From Monarcha castaneiventris obscurior (lineage: Eukaryota; Chordata; Aves; Passeriformes; Monarchidae), in assembly GCA_026261815.1 (NCBI GenBank), contig JAMPIT010000539.1:5844501-5908500 (forward strand): 64,000 bases of DNA, written 5' to 3'. Each line of letters opens with the position of its first letter. The stretch's first letter is position 1. Positions 12,101 through 25,324 of the stretch are shown here, one piece after another. A program made the translations under genes and the position numbers. The notes beneath the pieces were generated by a model, which was given only the letters and a program-made list of their open reading frames with translations, was not told where the DNA came from and did not search any database.

Positions 12101-15100
12101 GTAGGTAATGCAATGCTTCCCCCACCCCACCCCAAAGCTGAGCTAAACATGCTGCAGGGCACTTTGCTCTGCTCTCTCTCCCAGCTTTTAGCCTCACCTC
12201 TCCTTGGGGAGTGATATTTCACTGGGGACATCAGCTACAACCTTGGGGGACCCTTAGTAGAGCATTCACCCAAATGCCAGGGCTGGGAGAGCAGGGCACA
12301 CTGCTTTTTTCTCCCCCATCATGATTGCCTGTTTCTCTGGACAGCAAAAATGGGTTTAAATCACTGCAAGCTGAGAAGAGCCTGGACCACTCTATCCCAC
12401 TCCCTAGGCAAGCATTTTATCACCAGGTTGTATTTTCTACAAATAGATACTATATATTATACTCAATGCAGAGCACTGTCATCGCTCTTCAAGCCCTGGT
12501 GAGAAGAGCAGTGCTGGAAACCTGGTCTAGGACACAAATTAGTCCCATATAACTTTCCATGCTGAAGGTGTCACTGGCTGCCTGTGTCTGTGCTGGGCAG
12601 TTCTGGCTCAGTAAGCGTCTTTTGGTTTAGGGCTGCAGAACATGGCTGGTTTTTTGTTTGCCTCTGTGGCTTTCCCACTGCTCACAGAAGAAAGCCTTTA
12701 TCCCTCAGTAAATGCACAGCTGAACTAATACATTGTCAAGGATTCATTGCAAAAGGACAGTTTACTTCTCAAGATAATGCTAAAGATTCCCAAGTGTAAG
12801 AGCCTGCAACGAAATGTAAAACATTTTAAATATAATGCAGTGAATAACCATGGACTTTCCATAATAATCATCATTTAGTGAATGTATAAATAGAATAAAA
12901 GCAATATTGAAGCAAATAAATGACCTCTGACACAAAAAACGGATTGCATTTCATATTACTTTACTTAACTGCCCCCTCCTTCCCCCACCAAACAGAAGCT
13001 TCATTGACAAAATGTGCTCTGGTGATTTAGTCTGTAGACTTAAAGAATGTGCAACTCTGGGAAAAACTGAATTATGGATTCTATTTGTCAGATGAGGAAT
13101 GGCATGTAATAACTTAATGAACTAGAAGCTTATTAGTTGTAAAAGAGAGAAGGCGTTGTCCATCAATCTTTTTTTTTTTTTTAACTCAAAAATGTTCAGG
13201 TGGGTAAGCATCAAATCTATTTCACATTTATTATCTTATGAATACCAATATGTGCTAGAATCTCAACAAGCTACAAAAATATATCTCAGTCTCTATTTTA
13301 ATGTGCATCTTATTAGTCAGTTTTGGAGGCTCTATTCGAAACCCAAGTCATTAGAATATCTGCTCACAAATTTGGCCAGCAAAAAATTCACTTGAACACA
13401 AGAGCGACCCTGAATTCATCAAAATGTGGAGTGAAAGAAATTCAAACACAGTGACAGTGACAGCTGTGTTTCAATAGCTATTTATTGCTCTATGGACATG
13501 TAAATACAAAAGGACAGTAAAACATCAAATTTAACAAGAAACTTATAGAGAAACCAGCCTAATATAAAATGGAAGACTCAAATCCTTGGCTGTTAAAGAC
13601 ATTATCTCCACTTTTTAAATGCAGGAATTTACCTCATCTACATTTTCCTGTGGACCTATTTATTTTGCACAATTGAGTGTATTTGGATCATGATATTTAT
13701 GTGTGAATATGCACAAAAATGACAACAATAAGGTAGTTTAAAATCCATTAGATGCTTCTCCCATTCTTAGCTGATATTATCTCTTAAAAAAACACTTTAA
13801 CAAATAGGAATTAGCCCTAAACAAATACATAAAACACACCTGCAAGTAACAAAAAATGGCAGCAAGCAGGAAATTCAAAGTTCAAGCCAATGCATACAGA
13901 GGTATATGTAGAACAAAGCAGTCAGGTTCTAATCTATCAGCCCGAATATTTAATGTGCTGCATAGATCCCATGGTAATTGCAATTTTAACCCTGCAAAGA
14001 TCGATTTTTTTTGCTTTGATTTTCTTTTCCAGAAATAAAAATAAGCAAGGGAAGAAAATCTGCATTAATTTATACCTCTGGTAGGCTCCTGTGGGTGGGC
14101 TTTTTTGGGTTATTGTTTTGCTGTGGGTTTATTTTTTGCGGCCAGTCTAGCAGCAGATGTCTTACATACATTAGGCTGTTTAGAAGAACAGTCACAGCCA
14201 TTCCACTTAATCAGGTAATAGCACACTATTGACATATTAGACCCATTTAATACATTTGTTTTCTTTATCCATTTACATTTCATCTCAAAGGTCTCCAGTA
14301 CAATGGGATTTTGAACTATTTGTGCTGAGCACAATCGAAGGGCCAGTAATCCAATAATTTGATTTTCTTGCTGAAGAGAACAGGAGAGAGGGAAAGCCAT
14401 CTCTCTCTTGCTCCAGCAAGGGAGCAGCAGGCCTGCATTAGGCTTTAAGCTTCCTGTGTAAAACATACCCCAAGGGCAACAGAAGGCCACTTAAACACAG
14501 CTTGGAGGGCATAACTGGAACATGGCTGTGGCACGTTGGCTTTCTGCCCAGGAGTAAATTCCAACCATTAGCATCAAACACTCATCCTGAAGCTCTCAAA
14601 CTGAAATTAAATGCCATCTATCAAATGAATAAACAATAATAGAGTAGCACAAGTAAATTAAAAAAATAAATTGCAGTAATTTATACTGTGGATCATCTGT
14701 TCAGGGTTGCTGCTCCGGACTGCTCCCCTCAGATTATCTCTCAGCCTACTTCTTCACTACTGGATTTTTGCATGTGTAAAACAGCCCTTGATACACAAAT
14801 TGAATTTATTCATGGCCTATGTTACTCATTACTAAAAAGATAGTTTTAAATAATGCTTGCTTTTCCTATGCAAATAATTTTGTTTACTTCTGCTAATCAT
14901 AGGTTGAGTCTGCATGAGTTGTGCCTAAACAAGAATAAAAACAACAACAATTAAACATGCAAAAATGTACCTTTACATATCTCAGGTGGAACTGCACATT
15001 ATGGTTTAGACAGTCAAGGAAAAATTCAGCAGGCTTCAGAATTTGGAGAGCTGTGAATTTAAAGTGAATTCACCCTTTAAAAGTGCTCAAAGGAAAAGCA

Positions 15101-16464
15101 ACCAGTAGTTTGGGATAGATTTTAAAAGAGGAATTTTCAATAAGTAGAATTTAATTACCTAACTGAAGTTTTTGCTATGGTTTTCTGGCTAAACCTTCAC
15201 TTTTTGTGAAGATGTAGGAAAAAAAAAAAACCAACTCAGGGAAACGATTATGCTTTATCTGAATCACAGTTATTACAGCAATAAATTCAGCCTTGTGCTG
15301 AGATGGGACAGTATCGCAAAGGAGAGCAAAGGGAAATATTTCACTTACTGAATATTAGTCTCATTTCCCAAAACAAGTTGACTCTTCCCAGGAACTCCTT
15401 TCCCAAAACTTCCTTAGGGTATGAAATAATTGGCTATTAACCAGTGTGTTCTTGACCCAAAGAATGGAGCAGAAAACATGCAAGACTTGTCTGGATTACT
15501 AGAAGAAAGAAAAGAGAAATTAGAGTAGATGCGAACCGCCTGAGCCCGTGGCTCTCTTCATTTTGCTCATTGGGACTGGAGGCTTTTACCTGCATTTATA
15601 GCAGAGCAAAAGACCCGAGGAAAAGAGCAGGCAGAAAAGAGGGGAAGGGAAACTAGAACGGCACAACCATCTCCCTTTCCAGATTTATTTTCCCCTGCAT
15701 GCTTGCCCTGCATTTAATGTGGGGCTGCGAAAAAGGAAGGCTGACAGCTCCATAGCATCATATTGCCAGCATAAAGGGCATCCTGTCTCAACCCGAGGCA
15801 GCAGAGAACTTATGAAAAAGTGCCTGCACACTAAGAGAAAAAAAAAAAAGCAGCAGAATCTTACTTATCATAAATCCTGTGCACAGTCTTCTGAACAAGT
15901 GACACCTTCCTTTTTTTCCTCTTGTACATGGGATCACCTGGAACCCACCAAAACCTCCGAGGTCCCCTGGGTCCTGCCCCAGCACCCCGAGCACCCCGAG
16001 CACCCCTCGGGAGGAGCGGCTGAGGACGCAGGGCGTGGGGACAGTTCCCATGGCCTGGAAGGATGAAAACAAGTCGTTAGTATGCACCAGGCAGTGCCAA
16101 GGGCTGAGCCTGCTGCTAATGAGTGCTGCACTGAGGGCTCAGGTCGTGGTTTTGCTGAATTCTGTGCTCTTGGTGCACCTGAAAACACCACAGCAACAGG
16201 CAGCGGGGCTCACATACCTGCCCAAGTGCAGGACAGCATAACCAAAGTGCTGGGGCAGGTGTCTGAGCCACTGAGGAAATGTCTGCCCCTCGATGTCAAC
16301 TGGTTCAGCGGGGCTGTGCAAGTAAAGAAGTCTTTCTGGGGCTGGTAGGCCTCTGTTGCCCTTGCCCTGCTGCTGGGACAGGTGTCTGGGCAGGGTGCAA
16401 AGCCTTAGTGCTTGTTCACAGTGGTTCACAATGATCCCCAGGAAGTGTCCGTACACTCCAGGGG
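6101..16464. other. Intergenic desert between CR1 copies
   Basis: No recognisable gene is seen. The longest open frames are 7683-8225 (+) and 7856-8389 (-). They overlap each other on opposite strands, match no family I know and share a GC-richer patch at about 8060-8200, so I treat them as chance. The rest is AT-rich with homeodomain-like TTAATTAATTA at 10846-10856, poly-T at about 13170-13182 and a GC-richer stretch from about 15.94 kb onward that contains a 9-base tandem repeat and leads into a CR1 fragment. Nothing else can be supported. Confidence 0.65.
15981..16007. repeat. Three 9-base tandem units (AGCACCCCG/T)
   Basis: The unit AGCACCCCG occurs at 15981-15989 and 15990-15998, and AGCACCCCT at 15999-16007. 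It is a short GC-rich minisatellite-like run inside a locally GC-rich segment of an otherwise AT-rich desert. Confidence 0.7.
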
Positions 16465-16790
16465 ACAAACAGGAGCCCGTAAAGGTTCTGGGATGGGCTG
16501 TGATCAGCTGCCATGGAGAGCTGCCATGGATGGATCCAGCTCCTCAGAAAGGACAGGTCAGGACATTAAGGGTGCAGAGCTGCCCTTGATCTGAGAGAGC
16601 AACTCTCACACAGAGCTGTCTGTGCCTTGGGACAGGTGATGTGCCAGCAGACAGCAGGTCAGGACCAGAGGGCAGCCCATGGTGGGTGACATTGTGGTGA
16701 GTGTCTGCTACAGGCCACCTGACAGGGAAGAAGCAGATGAGGCAAAAAACAGAAAGGATCCTCGTGCTCACAGGACATCAAGGGTCAGAG
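16465..16790 (+). mobile_element. CR1 LINE ORF2 fragment, endonuclease domain
   Basis: The plus strand encodes, with frame breaks and stops, a degraded piece of the AP-type endonuclease domain of CR1 ORF2. The clearest part is at 16682-16723, where the frame reads VGDIVVSVCYRPPD, the signature VCYRPPD region of avian CR1 endonucleases. Upstream, at about 16510-16560, an AAMDG motif and a degraded RDRQG-like stretch fall in the order known from CR1. In-frame stops and shifts show that it is dead. It is not joined to a reverse transcriptase or a 3' end here, so it is an internal fragment. Borders are approximate; sequence from about 16400 may belong to it. Confidence 0.8.
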
Positions 16791-17161
16791 CACTGCAGGC
16801 ATACCGAGTGTTGTTAATGGAGTAGTAGAACACACACACCACATTGTGCTCCTGGTAGACCTTAGCTTGGCTCTATCCACCTTAAACAGCGGCTCTCATC
16901 CTCTGCATGACCATTCTTCTGCCATCCAGAGGATGGTGAGCACTCCCTGTACAGACCTCCTCAGCAGTCTCTATGCTTCCTTGTTGTCTTTCACCCCACC
17001 AGAATGTTCTGCAGCAGAATGAAAGTTTCAGTCCTCTCCAGCCTTATCCTGCTGATCACTGATGCCCTGAAAGTGTAACACATGCAAACAGGGAGTATTG
17101 GCTGCAAATTTAGAGAAAACATTTCTTTTCATATGGGCAAAAAGGAGGTTGTTGGCGTAGG

Positions 17162-17163
<2 letters not shown>

Positions 17164-17208
<45 letters not shown>

Positions 17209-17210
17209 TG
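17164..17210. repeat. GT/CA dinucleotide microsatellite
   Basis: About twenty uninterrupted GT units run from 17164 to 17204, followed by a GC-bearing imperfect tail (GCGCGTGT). Such a pure run is likely to vary in length between individuals and to form Z-DNA under supercoiling; the latter points come from general knowledge of GT repeats. Confidence 0.95.
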
Positions 17211-20200
17211 TATGTACATCTGCTTTAAATTAAGCTCCCTCATGATTCCAGGTCAGATTTCACTCTATTTCAAAAGCCTTCACCTGCCATATATCCCAAA
17301 GTGTCTGAATAGAAAGGAAGGGGATTGGAAAGACTTTGCTGACTACAGTTAAAGGAAGAAGAGTATCCTCAGCACTGTGCTTCCCCATTCCCACACCTGT
17401 GTGGCAGGAGTTCCTCCGATTTTGTTGCAGAGTTCCCTGTATCACAGAATATGGCCTGCAGAACCAGTTTTGCCTCAGTTTATAAACAGTTTTACATACT
17501 CTTATGGCAGTGGAAAGATTCCACAGCAATCAGAAAGTCCTATGGTATGCTCTGGGGATGTGGGACCATTTCTAGAGAATTTGAGGGAGGAATTTTAATA
17601 TATTGGGAAGAGCTTCAAACACAAACTAGGACACTTTCTTTAAACCCTATGTCCAACTGTTCAGATTCAGTGAGTACCTCAGGATCTTGCCTCACAACAC
17701 TTTTTTACACACCTCCATAATATCAGTGCTCTACTTATTCTGTACTTCAGTAACTTAATACACGACAAATTCTCCCATGCTGCAAATTTATCTTCATTGA
17801 GCTATCTTTTGATCTTGGGCATTAACTCTGATCAGCACTAAGGCAGAGACAGTCTATCCAATTAGCAGGTGACAGCCTCAGAAGCTCAGGACACAGCACC
17901 TCTGTTGCACTGCCTTCCAGGAGATTTGACCTCAACAAACACATTAGATGAACCTGGCCACAGTATTTGTCTGCCTACCTCAGCTGATCGGCTCAGATGG
18001 TATTTTGTCAGTCAGCAAGATAAAATACTGCTTTCAGGAGGTGCCAGAAAAGGTCTGTAACTTGCTAAGGTCTGTTATACAGCCTTCTTCTGACTCTAAG
18101 CAATCATATAAAGCATCTTGACTTTCTCTGCATAAAAGGAACTCATTATCAGACACTCCCTTGTACGGAATGCAAACAACAAACAACCAACTCCTTTTCC
18201 AACATCTGCAAAAACAAGTCTGTCTTTCAAAGGAGATTGGTTTTATGCTCTTGGTAGGTTGTTCTGCTACTGATGCCGTCAAGGAACCTGTTTCACTCGA
18301 CAGTTACACTTGGCGCAATGGCCACCTTATTCTGTGTTTTCCCCTGCTCAGAGCAAGAGGCTTCTGAGCCATTGTAAAGGTTCCTATGCACAGATACCAA
18401 ATGTGGTTCTCCACTGAATGCCAAATGAGCCCAGCACGTTGTTTTGTTGGCAATTTCAAAGCCACAGGGGGAGTCCATGACTCAGCTTCCATTAAAATTC
18501 ACTAGTCAATTGTGAACATTAGTGCCTCACTGCTTTGCACCTCCAGTTAATCTGTTTGTGTCAACTGCTTGCTTTGACACTACAGAACCCCAAAACTATG
18601 AGAGCAGGAATGCCAAGGTTTGGGAATGTACTGCAAGCTGGCTGAAATCAATGACTCTCCAGATGTTCTTGCATGCTTGGAGATGTACCAAATGAGGTTG
18701 TACTGAAGAAATCCTAGGCAACAGCAGGTGTGAAATGTCTCAGTGTATTTTATGAGTGAAACACAGCTAGAATGGACAAGTAAAACTCCAAGATCTAGTA
18801 ACAGTTCCAATAATTTCTGAAGCTAAGCTTGACTGGCTGTATGACCTCAGCACCTCCAGGGGGTCATTAGTGCTGAACCTGGTGGGTGGTCATGTAAATA
18901 GAGCACTGAACATCAAGGAAAAGGCAAGGACCTGCGTTCTTACAGTAGCTTCTGCTTGCTTGCCTTTGCCACACTGTGGCTTTGAGGGTCTGTAACAGGA
19001 GAGTTCGTGGGTATCAGTCATGACTGAAGAGTGGGATCTCCAAACCACGTTGTAAAACTGGAGTTTATCTCACTTTTCCTCAGCATTCCCACAGAAGTCC
19101 CTCCTCTGTGCCTCTTCCAGTTTGACTACTATTTTTTATTATTTTTTGGTGTAACAAGATTGATCAGAAGTCTACCTTGTCAGTTTCTGTTCATTCTTGC
19201 TCTTTCCAAGCATTTTACATTCAGTACAACAGATACAAAACCTAGAGCCAGAGCAAAGATGAAAAGAAAGAGATCATAAGAACAGAAGAAAAGAATCAAG
19301 AAGAAAATCCTGCAATCCATGGAGAACATTGCCATTTCATGACTGAAGTGTGATGTACAGCAAGAGGAAAAAGTCACAGAAAACTACTTTAATCTAACAA
19401 GGAGCAAGGAACATCATCAGAATGAGAAAAGCCATGTTATTATGCTGAAATCACAGGGCCTTTCTTGCACTTGCTCAAACCCCCTCCTGCCTGGATTATT
19501 GCTAAGGGTTAAAGAGAACTGAATACTGAATTTTCTGAAGGAATGTGGGAGAAAGGGCTGGAAGTGAATGCAACACAAGGAAACCTGGAGTGGGGAGGAG
19601 GGCTACAAATACAAATTTACTCCTCTGCAAAATCAATTCAACTAAAATTGAGTAAAAGAACAAGATGATATCTCCCTCCTCCCTCCTACAACACATTCCA
19701 TTCTTCATGTATATTGACATTGAAGGGTAAGCATGATAAATAGCTCTATTTTCAGTAAGTAAAAGAAGAAAGTTATGAGACTGACTCCAGCCAACAGTTT
19801 TCTCCTGCCTCAAACCTCGCATGGTCTTCTACAAGGAGACTGTCTCTGTTGGCAGAGTTAGGCAGGCTTTGGGAACCCTCTTTAGGGGCGTAGAGGGGAT
19901 TTTTTTGCTGGCCCACAGGCAGGTCACTTAACTGTTGTTACTATATCAATACAGAAGCATGTTTTCATGCAGCCAAAGGCAACCTTCCACAGGGAGTTGA
20001 AAAGGAGAGTATTTACCTTTCTGAATCAACAGTAGGGTCCACAGCAGATACATACCAGGAACCTGAAAATTAAAAAAAATTGGTTTCTGAAACTTTCGTC
20101 TCCACCAAAGAAGTTTTGAATGGTCATGCCCTAAATTATTTGTTCCTTTATTTTCCAAACACGGTGTATCCAGCTGAAAACCAAGTCACATTTATTGCTT

Positions 20201-20386
20201 GCACAGTGAATAATGTTAGCAGTCAGTTAAACAAAAATAAAGACTAACTGTACAACTCACATTAATATATAGTAATATCTGACGCCTAAATTTTGATGCA
20301 ATGTCAAGCACAGCACTCATTTTTGTTTAAAATGAGAATTAAAATCTGTCTATCAAAATGGCTTTTAATAAACTCAAAATATATAA

Positions 20387-20410
20387 ACTTTTTCCTATAA
20401 AGGAAAAAGT
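20387..20410. repeat. Perfect 10-bp hairpin, 4-base loop
   Basis: ACTTTTTCCT (20387-20396), loop ATAA, then AGGAAAAAGT (20401-20410). The two arms are exact reverse complements. No transcript or mobile-element boundary is visible around it, so its origin is unknown. Confidence 0.6.
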
Positions 20411-23400
20411 GTGTCTGAATATACGAAAAAGATGAAGATAATTTAAAAGTCTCCTAAAAATAGGGTGGGGGGTGCGTGGGGAAGGTAGAGAAAACAAATT
20501 CAGTTATTTCTTTTCAGGACCTAATTAACCTTAAAAACGGAGTCTCCAGCCTTTCCCATGCATTTCAATGCAAGGGAGAATGTCCCTCACTACAAACTAT
20601 AGGTCTGATTTAATGGAGTTTTGATTGAGGATAAAGACAGAAGAGTCAGTCTGTGGCACCCTCTCTTTGCACTGAAAAGTGTCCAATTCCAAAGGCAAAT
20701 GCACTGAGCTCAGCCATCCCAATTAAAGTGTCAGCTGCTATTCAGCATAAGCAAAGATAGCACAAAGAATGCAAAAGAATCAGCCATTACAGCATATTTA
20801 CAAAGGCAGCCCAGGAATTGATGTTGGTTAGGGGACAGCAAAGCAAAACACGTTATTTAAACAAACAGATGTACATACTTACATGTATACATTTGCACAT
20901 ACAGAGCTCACACATACACAGATATCACAAAATTGTACAAAAAAGGAGTAAAAGGTCTTTGCTCTCTCTAAGTCATTCTCTTGAATCTTTGTATGAAAGT
21001 GGAACTCCAGCTGAAGCTGTAATATCTGAATGTTGAAACAGTGTCTTCTTGCTGCAAGTAAAAAGTGTTAAAAAGAAAAAAAATTCAAAGAGCAATTTTT
21101 TTCACAGGCATCTACAACTCATCAGGTATGCATAGCACATGTAAACCCTGATCTTATGTTGTTGTCAGCCTGCCAAAACCCCTCGTGGCTCTGGAGGAAT
21201 TTCCGTGCTGAGATCAGGATCCGACCGGGTCATTCCCTGCAGTGGTGCCTGGCACAGATCTCCCACTGCCATCTCTGGAGGTTCTGCCTCAGTGCTCGTG
21301 GCACTCTGCTACATTCAGGTTAAACCACCTGAAATGCTCCAGCTTCCTTGTTTCCCTAATGCCTACCAGTTACTATATTTTTATCAGAAAGGATGAGAAT
21401 GACAGAGAGAATTCCCTGCCAAAGGTTATCTCTGAGTTCATAGTGTGTGTCCTTCTGCTGCCACATCCAATAAATTGTTAACACTGTCTATTCCAGGCAG
21501 GCTTCCCTGGGACTGGTCCTGTGGGGCCAGCATTAATATCTGCTGGAATAGGGAGGACAAAGCTGGGCTGGCACCACCGCTCAGTGTGGACATGGTCGGC
21601 CTTCAAATGCTTGTGAAATGATCCTCCAAAGTCCAGCTTTCCACTGCTACTGTTGTTTCCAAGAACAAAAGAGACACAGCCCATCGGGCTCTGCTCAGCA
21701 AGAACAAAGCTCACCCAGAGCCATGGGCATCTCTCCAAAGTCCTCTGTGCTGGTTTGAAATGTCCCATAGAAAGGCCAGGGATGCTCTGCTCCTCTCAGT
21801 CTCCCTGATGAGCACCAGAACTGGTGCTGGGGGCCACTGGAAGAGCCACTCTGGGGGGCTGGGACTACTGTGCTCACATAGAAGGAGCTTCAGCCACTTC
21901 TGCGACCCCCTGCGATCAGGGGAGACTGCAGTGTAACATGGGGTCATTTCTGCCTCCTCTTGTCTGACAGGAAATGCATTCCCAAAAGCTAACACAAGAT
22001 ATTCATAAAGTCCTTCTTAAGGTTTTGAATACCCACCTCAATTTCCTGTGCAACAGCTGGTGTGGTTTTACAATAAATGGGAATAAACTGGTACACAGCC
22101 CATGCTCTTGTAATAGGCACAGTGATGGATTTTGCGCCCTTTTCAACATTTATGAAGCCAGCTGACCCAGGCTAGCAGCAACAGGATGCCACCATGAAAC
22201 ATAATTATTTTATAGCTCCTGTTTAATTTTTGGAATATCAAAATTTATGACAATCACTAAAGCAGATTGATTAAACCCTAAGCGTAAACACACCATGATA
22301 CAGAAGTTGTTTTGCTGTCATCCCAAGGAAGCATCTATTTGCAAAGTACATGGCAATATCAAAGAGCTCTCTATTGATTAAACTTTGAAAATAAAATTGC
22401 ACCACTTATCATATGCTGTTTGCAAAAATGCCAATCATTATAATACTCACATAAGCATACTGCATCTTCCCCCCAAACTCGTTAAATTTATTACTGAGGC
22501 TCTATCCTGAGCTGCCTACATGTGGAAAAAATATCATTCAGATAACGCATTAACATTTATAACCAGTATTTAAAGCTGTGCATGGTGCCATCTCAAATGA
22601 TAAGGGTCTTGTCAGCGTTTCCAGTATAAGCCTCATTTCAGGGAATGGAAGAAAGGAGGGAGTGGCAACACTGTATTTCAGCAATTTTAAATGACACCAG
22701 CAAGAAGCCTGACATACAAGTTGTCAATCTAATTGTACCTATCTTTCAGAGATAGGTGCATCTTTTATGTCCACATTCAGGTTGAAAAATAGCAAAATTC
22801 TCAATACACCATTGTAAGCTACCTGGCAAATGCTGTCATTCTGCTTGTGCATACAGCATCCCACACGATTATAATTCTAGAGCTAAGTCTTTGTATTATA
22901 AAAGCTCTTAAGGTATAGAACAAAAATGATATGACCCCCTCCTCACAGCTATACTCGCACTCTGGAGGAGAATGAAAGAGATAAGCAAAACAGCTAACAA
23001 TACAACAATGAGGGCTGGTTCATGACTCATGTTATCAGATGTTCCTGCAGTATCAAAATACTAATACTGAATACAAATTCTAACAGCAGAAAGGATAAAA
23101 AATAACAACTAAAAATCTTTTTAGGGGGGTGAAATTTGTAGGTGCAATACATCTGCCATGAGCCCAATTCTGCTACAGGTACAGTGTAAGCTGTGATTTT
23201 CCAAATGACACTTGTTAGCTGTTGATGTTTAAGTATTCTGCCAAAAGAAAAGATATTTAAGATATTTGTATTAGTAAAAAAATAATTATCAAAAGAAAAA
23301 AGTAGTTGTCGTAGGGCAAGACAAGCTTCTGAAAGACATCTCAAAAAAGGAAGGCATTGGAGTGCTTATACTTGGGATGATCTGGACCACTGGACAGTTA

Positions 23401-24856
23401 ATAAATAAATATACGCAAAGGAGGGACCTCAGCGCTGAAGAATTCTAAAAGTATCAGTAACACCAGCTAGAAACAATAAAGCCAAACACTTCTGTCTGCA
23501 AAAGCAACAATATTTCTAATCAGAAAGCTCAAATGCTAACAAGTGTAATGGTTGTAAAGCAAAAACACTCTGAGCAAATATGTGTGCAAATGGATTTTCC
23601 AGATTCCAAGCCACAGTTGATTACCAAGGCTGACTGAGCTATCCTCTTCTCCTCCCAGCTTTACTTGCTGCTCAGGCACAAAGTGGACATAAAAATCTCC
23701 TGCTGTGCAAAGGATTTTATTGCTTTACAGGAAAGAGACTAATAGATGATAAAAAAGAGGCCATATAAAGGATGGGCAGTTGTTGAAAAATTATATGCTT
23801 TGGAATGGAAAGAAATGCCAAAAGAGCTATGGAATGCATACACACACTTTATATTGAGGCCAAAGCTGTTCCACTTCACGTGGAATCTCATGGGCTAGAA
23901 AGGCACCACACAAAGAACGAGGTCCCTGCTGTGCAGCAGTGAGGCACCCACCCATCCACTGGCTGTTCACAGAGTCAGGTGTCCCTTACCATCCCCTGGC
24001 ATTTAGGCTGGAAAGCAGACGACTAAATATCTTCAGCCTCCAGACCACAATGACTGCAATATAAAGCAGAGGTATTATCCTAACTAATTCCTTCCCTTCC
24101 TATTGCCCTTTCAGTTAATGCGCATGTTTGGCACATTTCTGATTTGCTTTGGAATGAGTCTATCAAGCCAAAGATGGTTCTGAGGACAGCCAGAAAAGCA
24201 ACTTCAAGGCCAGGAAAACTACACTGTTAAAAATTGAGATATCAAGCAGTTTTAAGCACCATCAGAGTCTGACCACTGTCAATGGCAGAGGAGATTTGAG
24301 TATGCCTATTTTCTACCCAAGCACCTACATCTCAGCATAAAATGTCATACCAGATACTCAAAATTTATGTGTTTGTGTGTAACTCCCCAGGGTAGAAGTC
24401 AGCTGGAATCCTGGCCCCAGGAAGCCAAAGGGAGATTTGTCTGTGGCTGAAGTCTAGGTCAGGATTTTATGTATGTTTATTTTGTGCTTTGTGCAATAAC
24501 AACTCAGGGAGCTACTTCAGATGCCAAATAAATTTTAAGGTTTCTGTGGAGTTTGAAATACTTTATAAGTGATTCTTCCCAACATATTAATGCAGCCACC
24601 ATTCTCACAAGTTCTAATTGTCTCATCAATTTCTTTTCATGCCACTTGCAGTTATACATCATGCTTCAAAGTCAGCATCTGTACAACCAGCCTCCACAAG
24701 ACAAATATTATAGGGTATTTTTCAGGTAAATGATTACTGCTTAGAGACAGCAAAGTTTCTTGCTAGAGTGATGTGGAAAAGACTTCAGGAAAGCAGAGAA
24801 TGTTTTTCTTTAGTCAAAAATTGAAGTATTTAATTCTCAGAGAATTAACTTCTTTA

Positions 24857-25324
24857 TCCTTGGTAAAACTTGTGGGTCAAGATAATGGCAGTTTAATAAA
24901 GCAAAGCAACAGGCTGCACGTGGAAGCAAAGGAAAAAAGATTTATTCTTAGCAGGCTTTGTCCAGCCACTTCCTGGGAGGTAGGCGTTCATTACCAGCTG
25001 CTCCAGAAAACAAACACCCTTGTTACAAGTGTCATCTCTTCCTTCTCCTGAAGTGCTGAGCAGACTTCAGGAGGTCTGGAATATCCCTTTGTCCAGCTGG
25101 GGTCAGCTGCCCTGGCTGTGTGCTCTCCCAAGCCCTTCCTCCTCCCCAGCCCACTGGTGAGGGGAGAATGTTGGAGAGGCAGCCCTTCAGCTGTGGGAAC
25201 ACTGCTCAGCAGCCAAGCCCCAGGTGAATTATCCACCCCGCTCTGGCTGCCAGTGCCCAGCCCAGCACTGCGGGGCTGCAGTGGGGAAATGAGCTCCATC
25301 TCAGCCAGACCCCAAGCAGCGAGG
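24857..25324 (-). mobile_element. Endogenous retrovirus LTR, nearly full length, degraded
   Basis: Read on the minus strand, this matches the order of blocks I know from a common avian ERV long terminal repeat. The U3 start, normally a TGTGCTGG-type terminus, lies near 25324. A conserved patch around TGCTGAGCAGTG follows (rev. comp. of about 25199-25213), then the region around CAGGGCAGCTGACCCCAGCT (about 25097-25116) and AAAGGGATATTCCA (about 25078-25091). Downstream segments continue to about 24857 (the region whose plus strand reads TTGTGGGTCAAGAT). The last part of the LTR appears lost, and no gag, pol or env sequence flanks it, so it is most likely a solo LTR. It is clearly diverged and has no coding capacity. 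The family name is not assigned; ERVL-type is likely. Confidence 0.75.

Larger units (their letters stand above)
16791..24856. other. Intergenic desert with microsatellite
   Basis: No gene is recognised. The stretch contains the GT microsatellite at 17164-17210, a perfect hairpin at 20387-20410, a smaller hairpin at 22737-22757 (arms ACCTATCT and AGATAGGT, 5-base loop), and an unexplained GC-richer block at about 21480-21990 with open frames on the minus strand that I cannot assign. The rest is unremarkable AT-rich sequence. Confidence 0.65.

Noticed and set aside
17164..17204. CRISPR-like or satellite array
   Set aside because: It is a simple GT dinucleotide run; no spaced direct repeats occur in the window.
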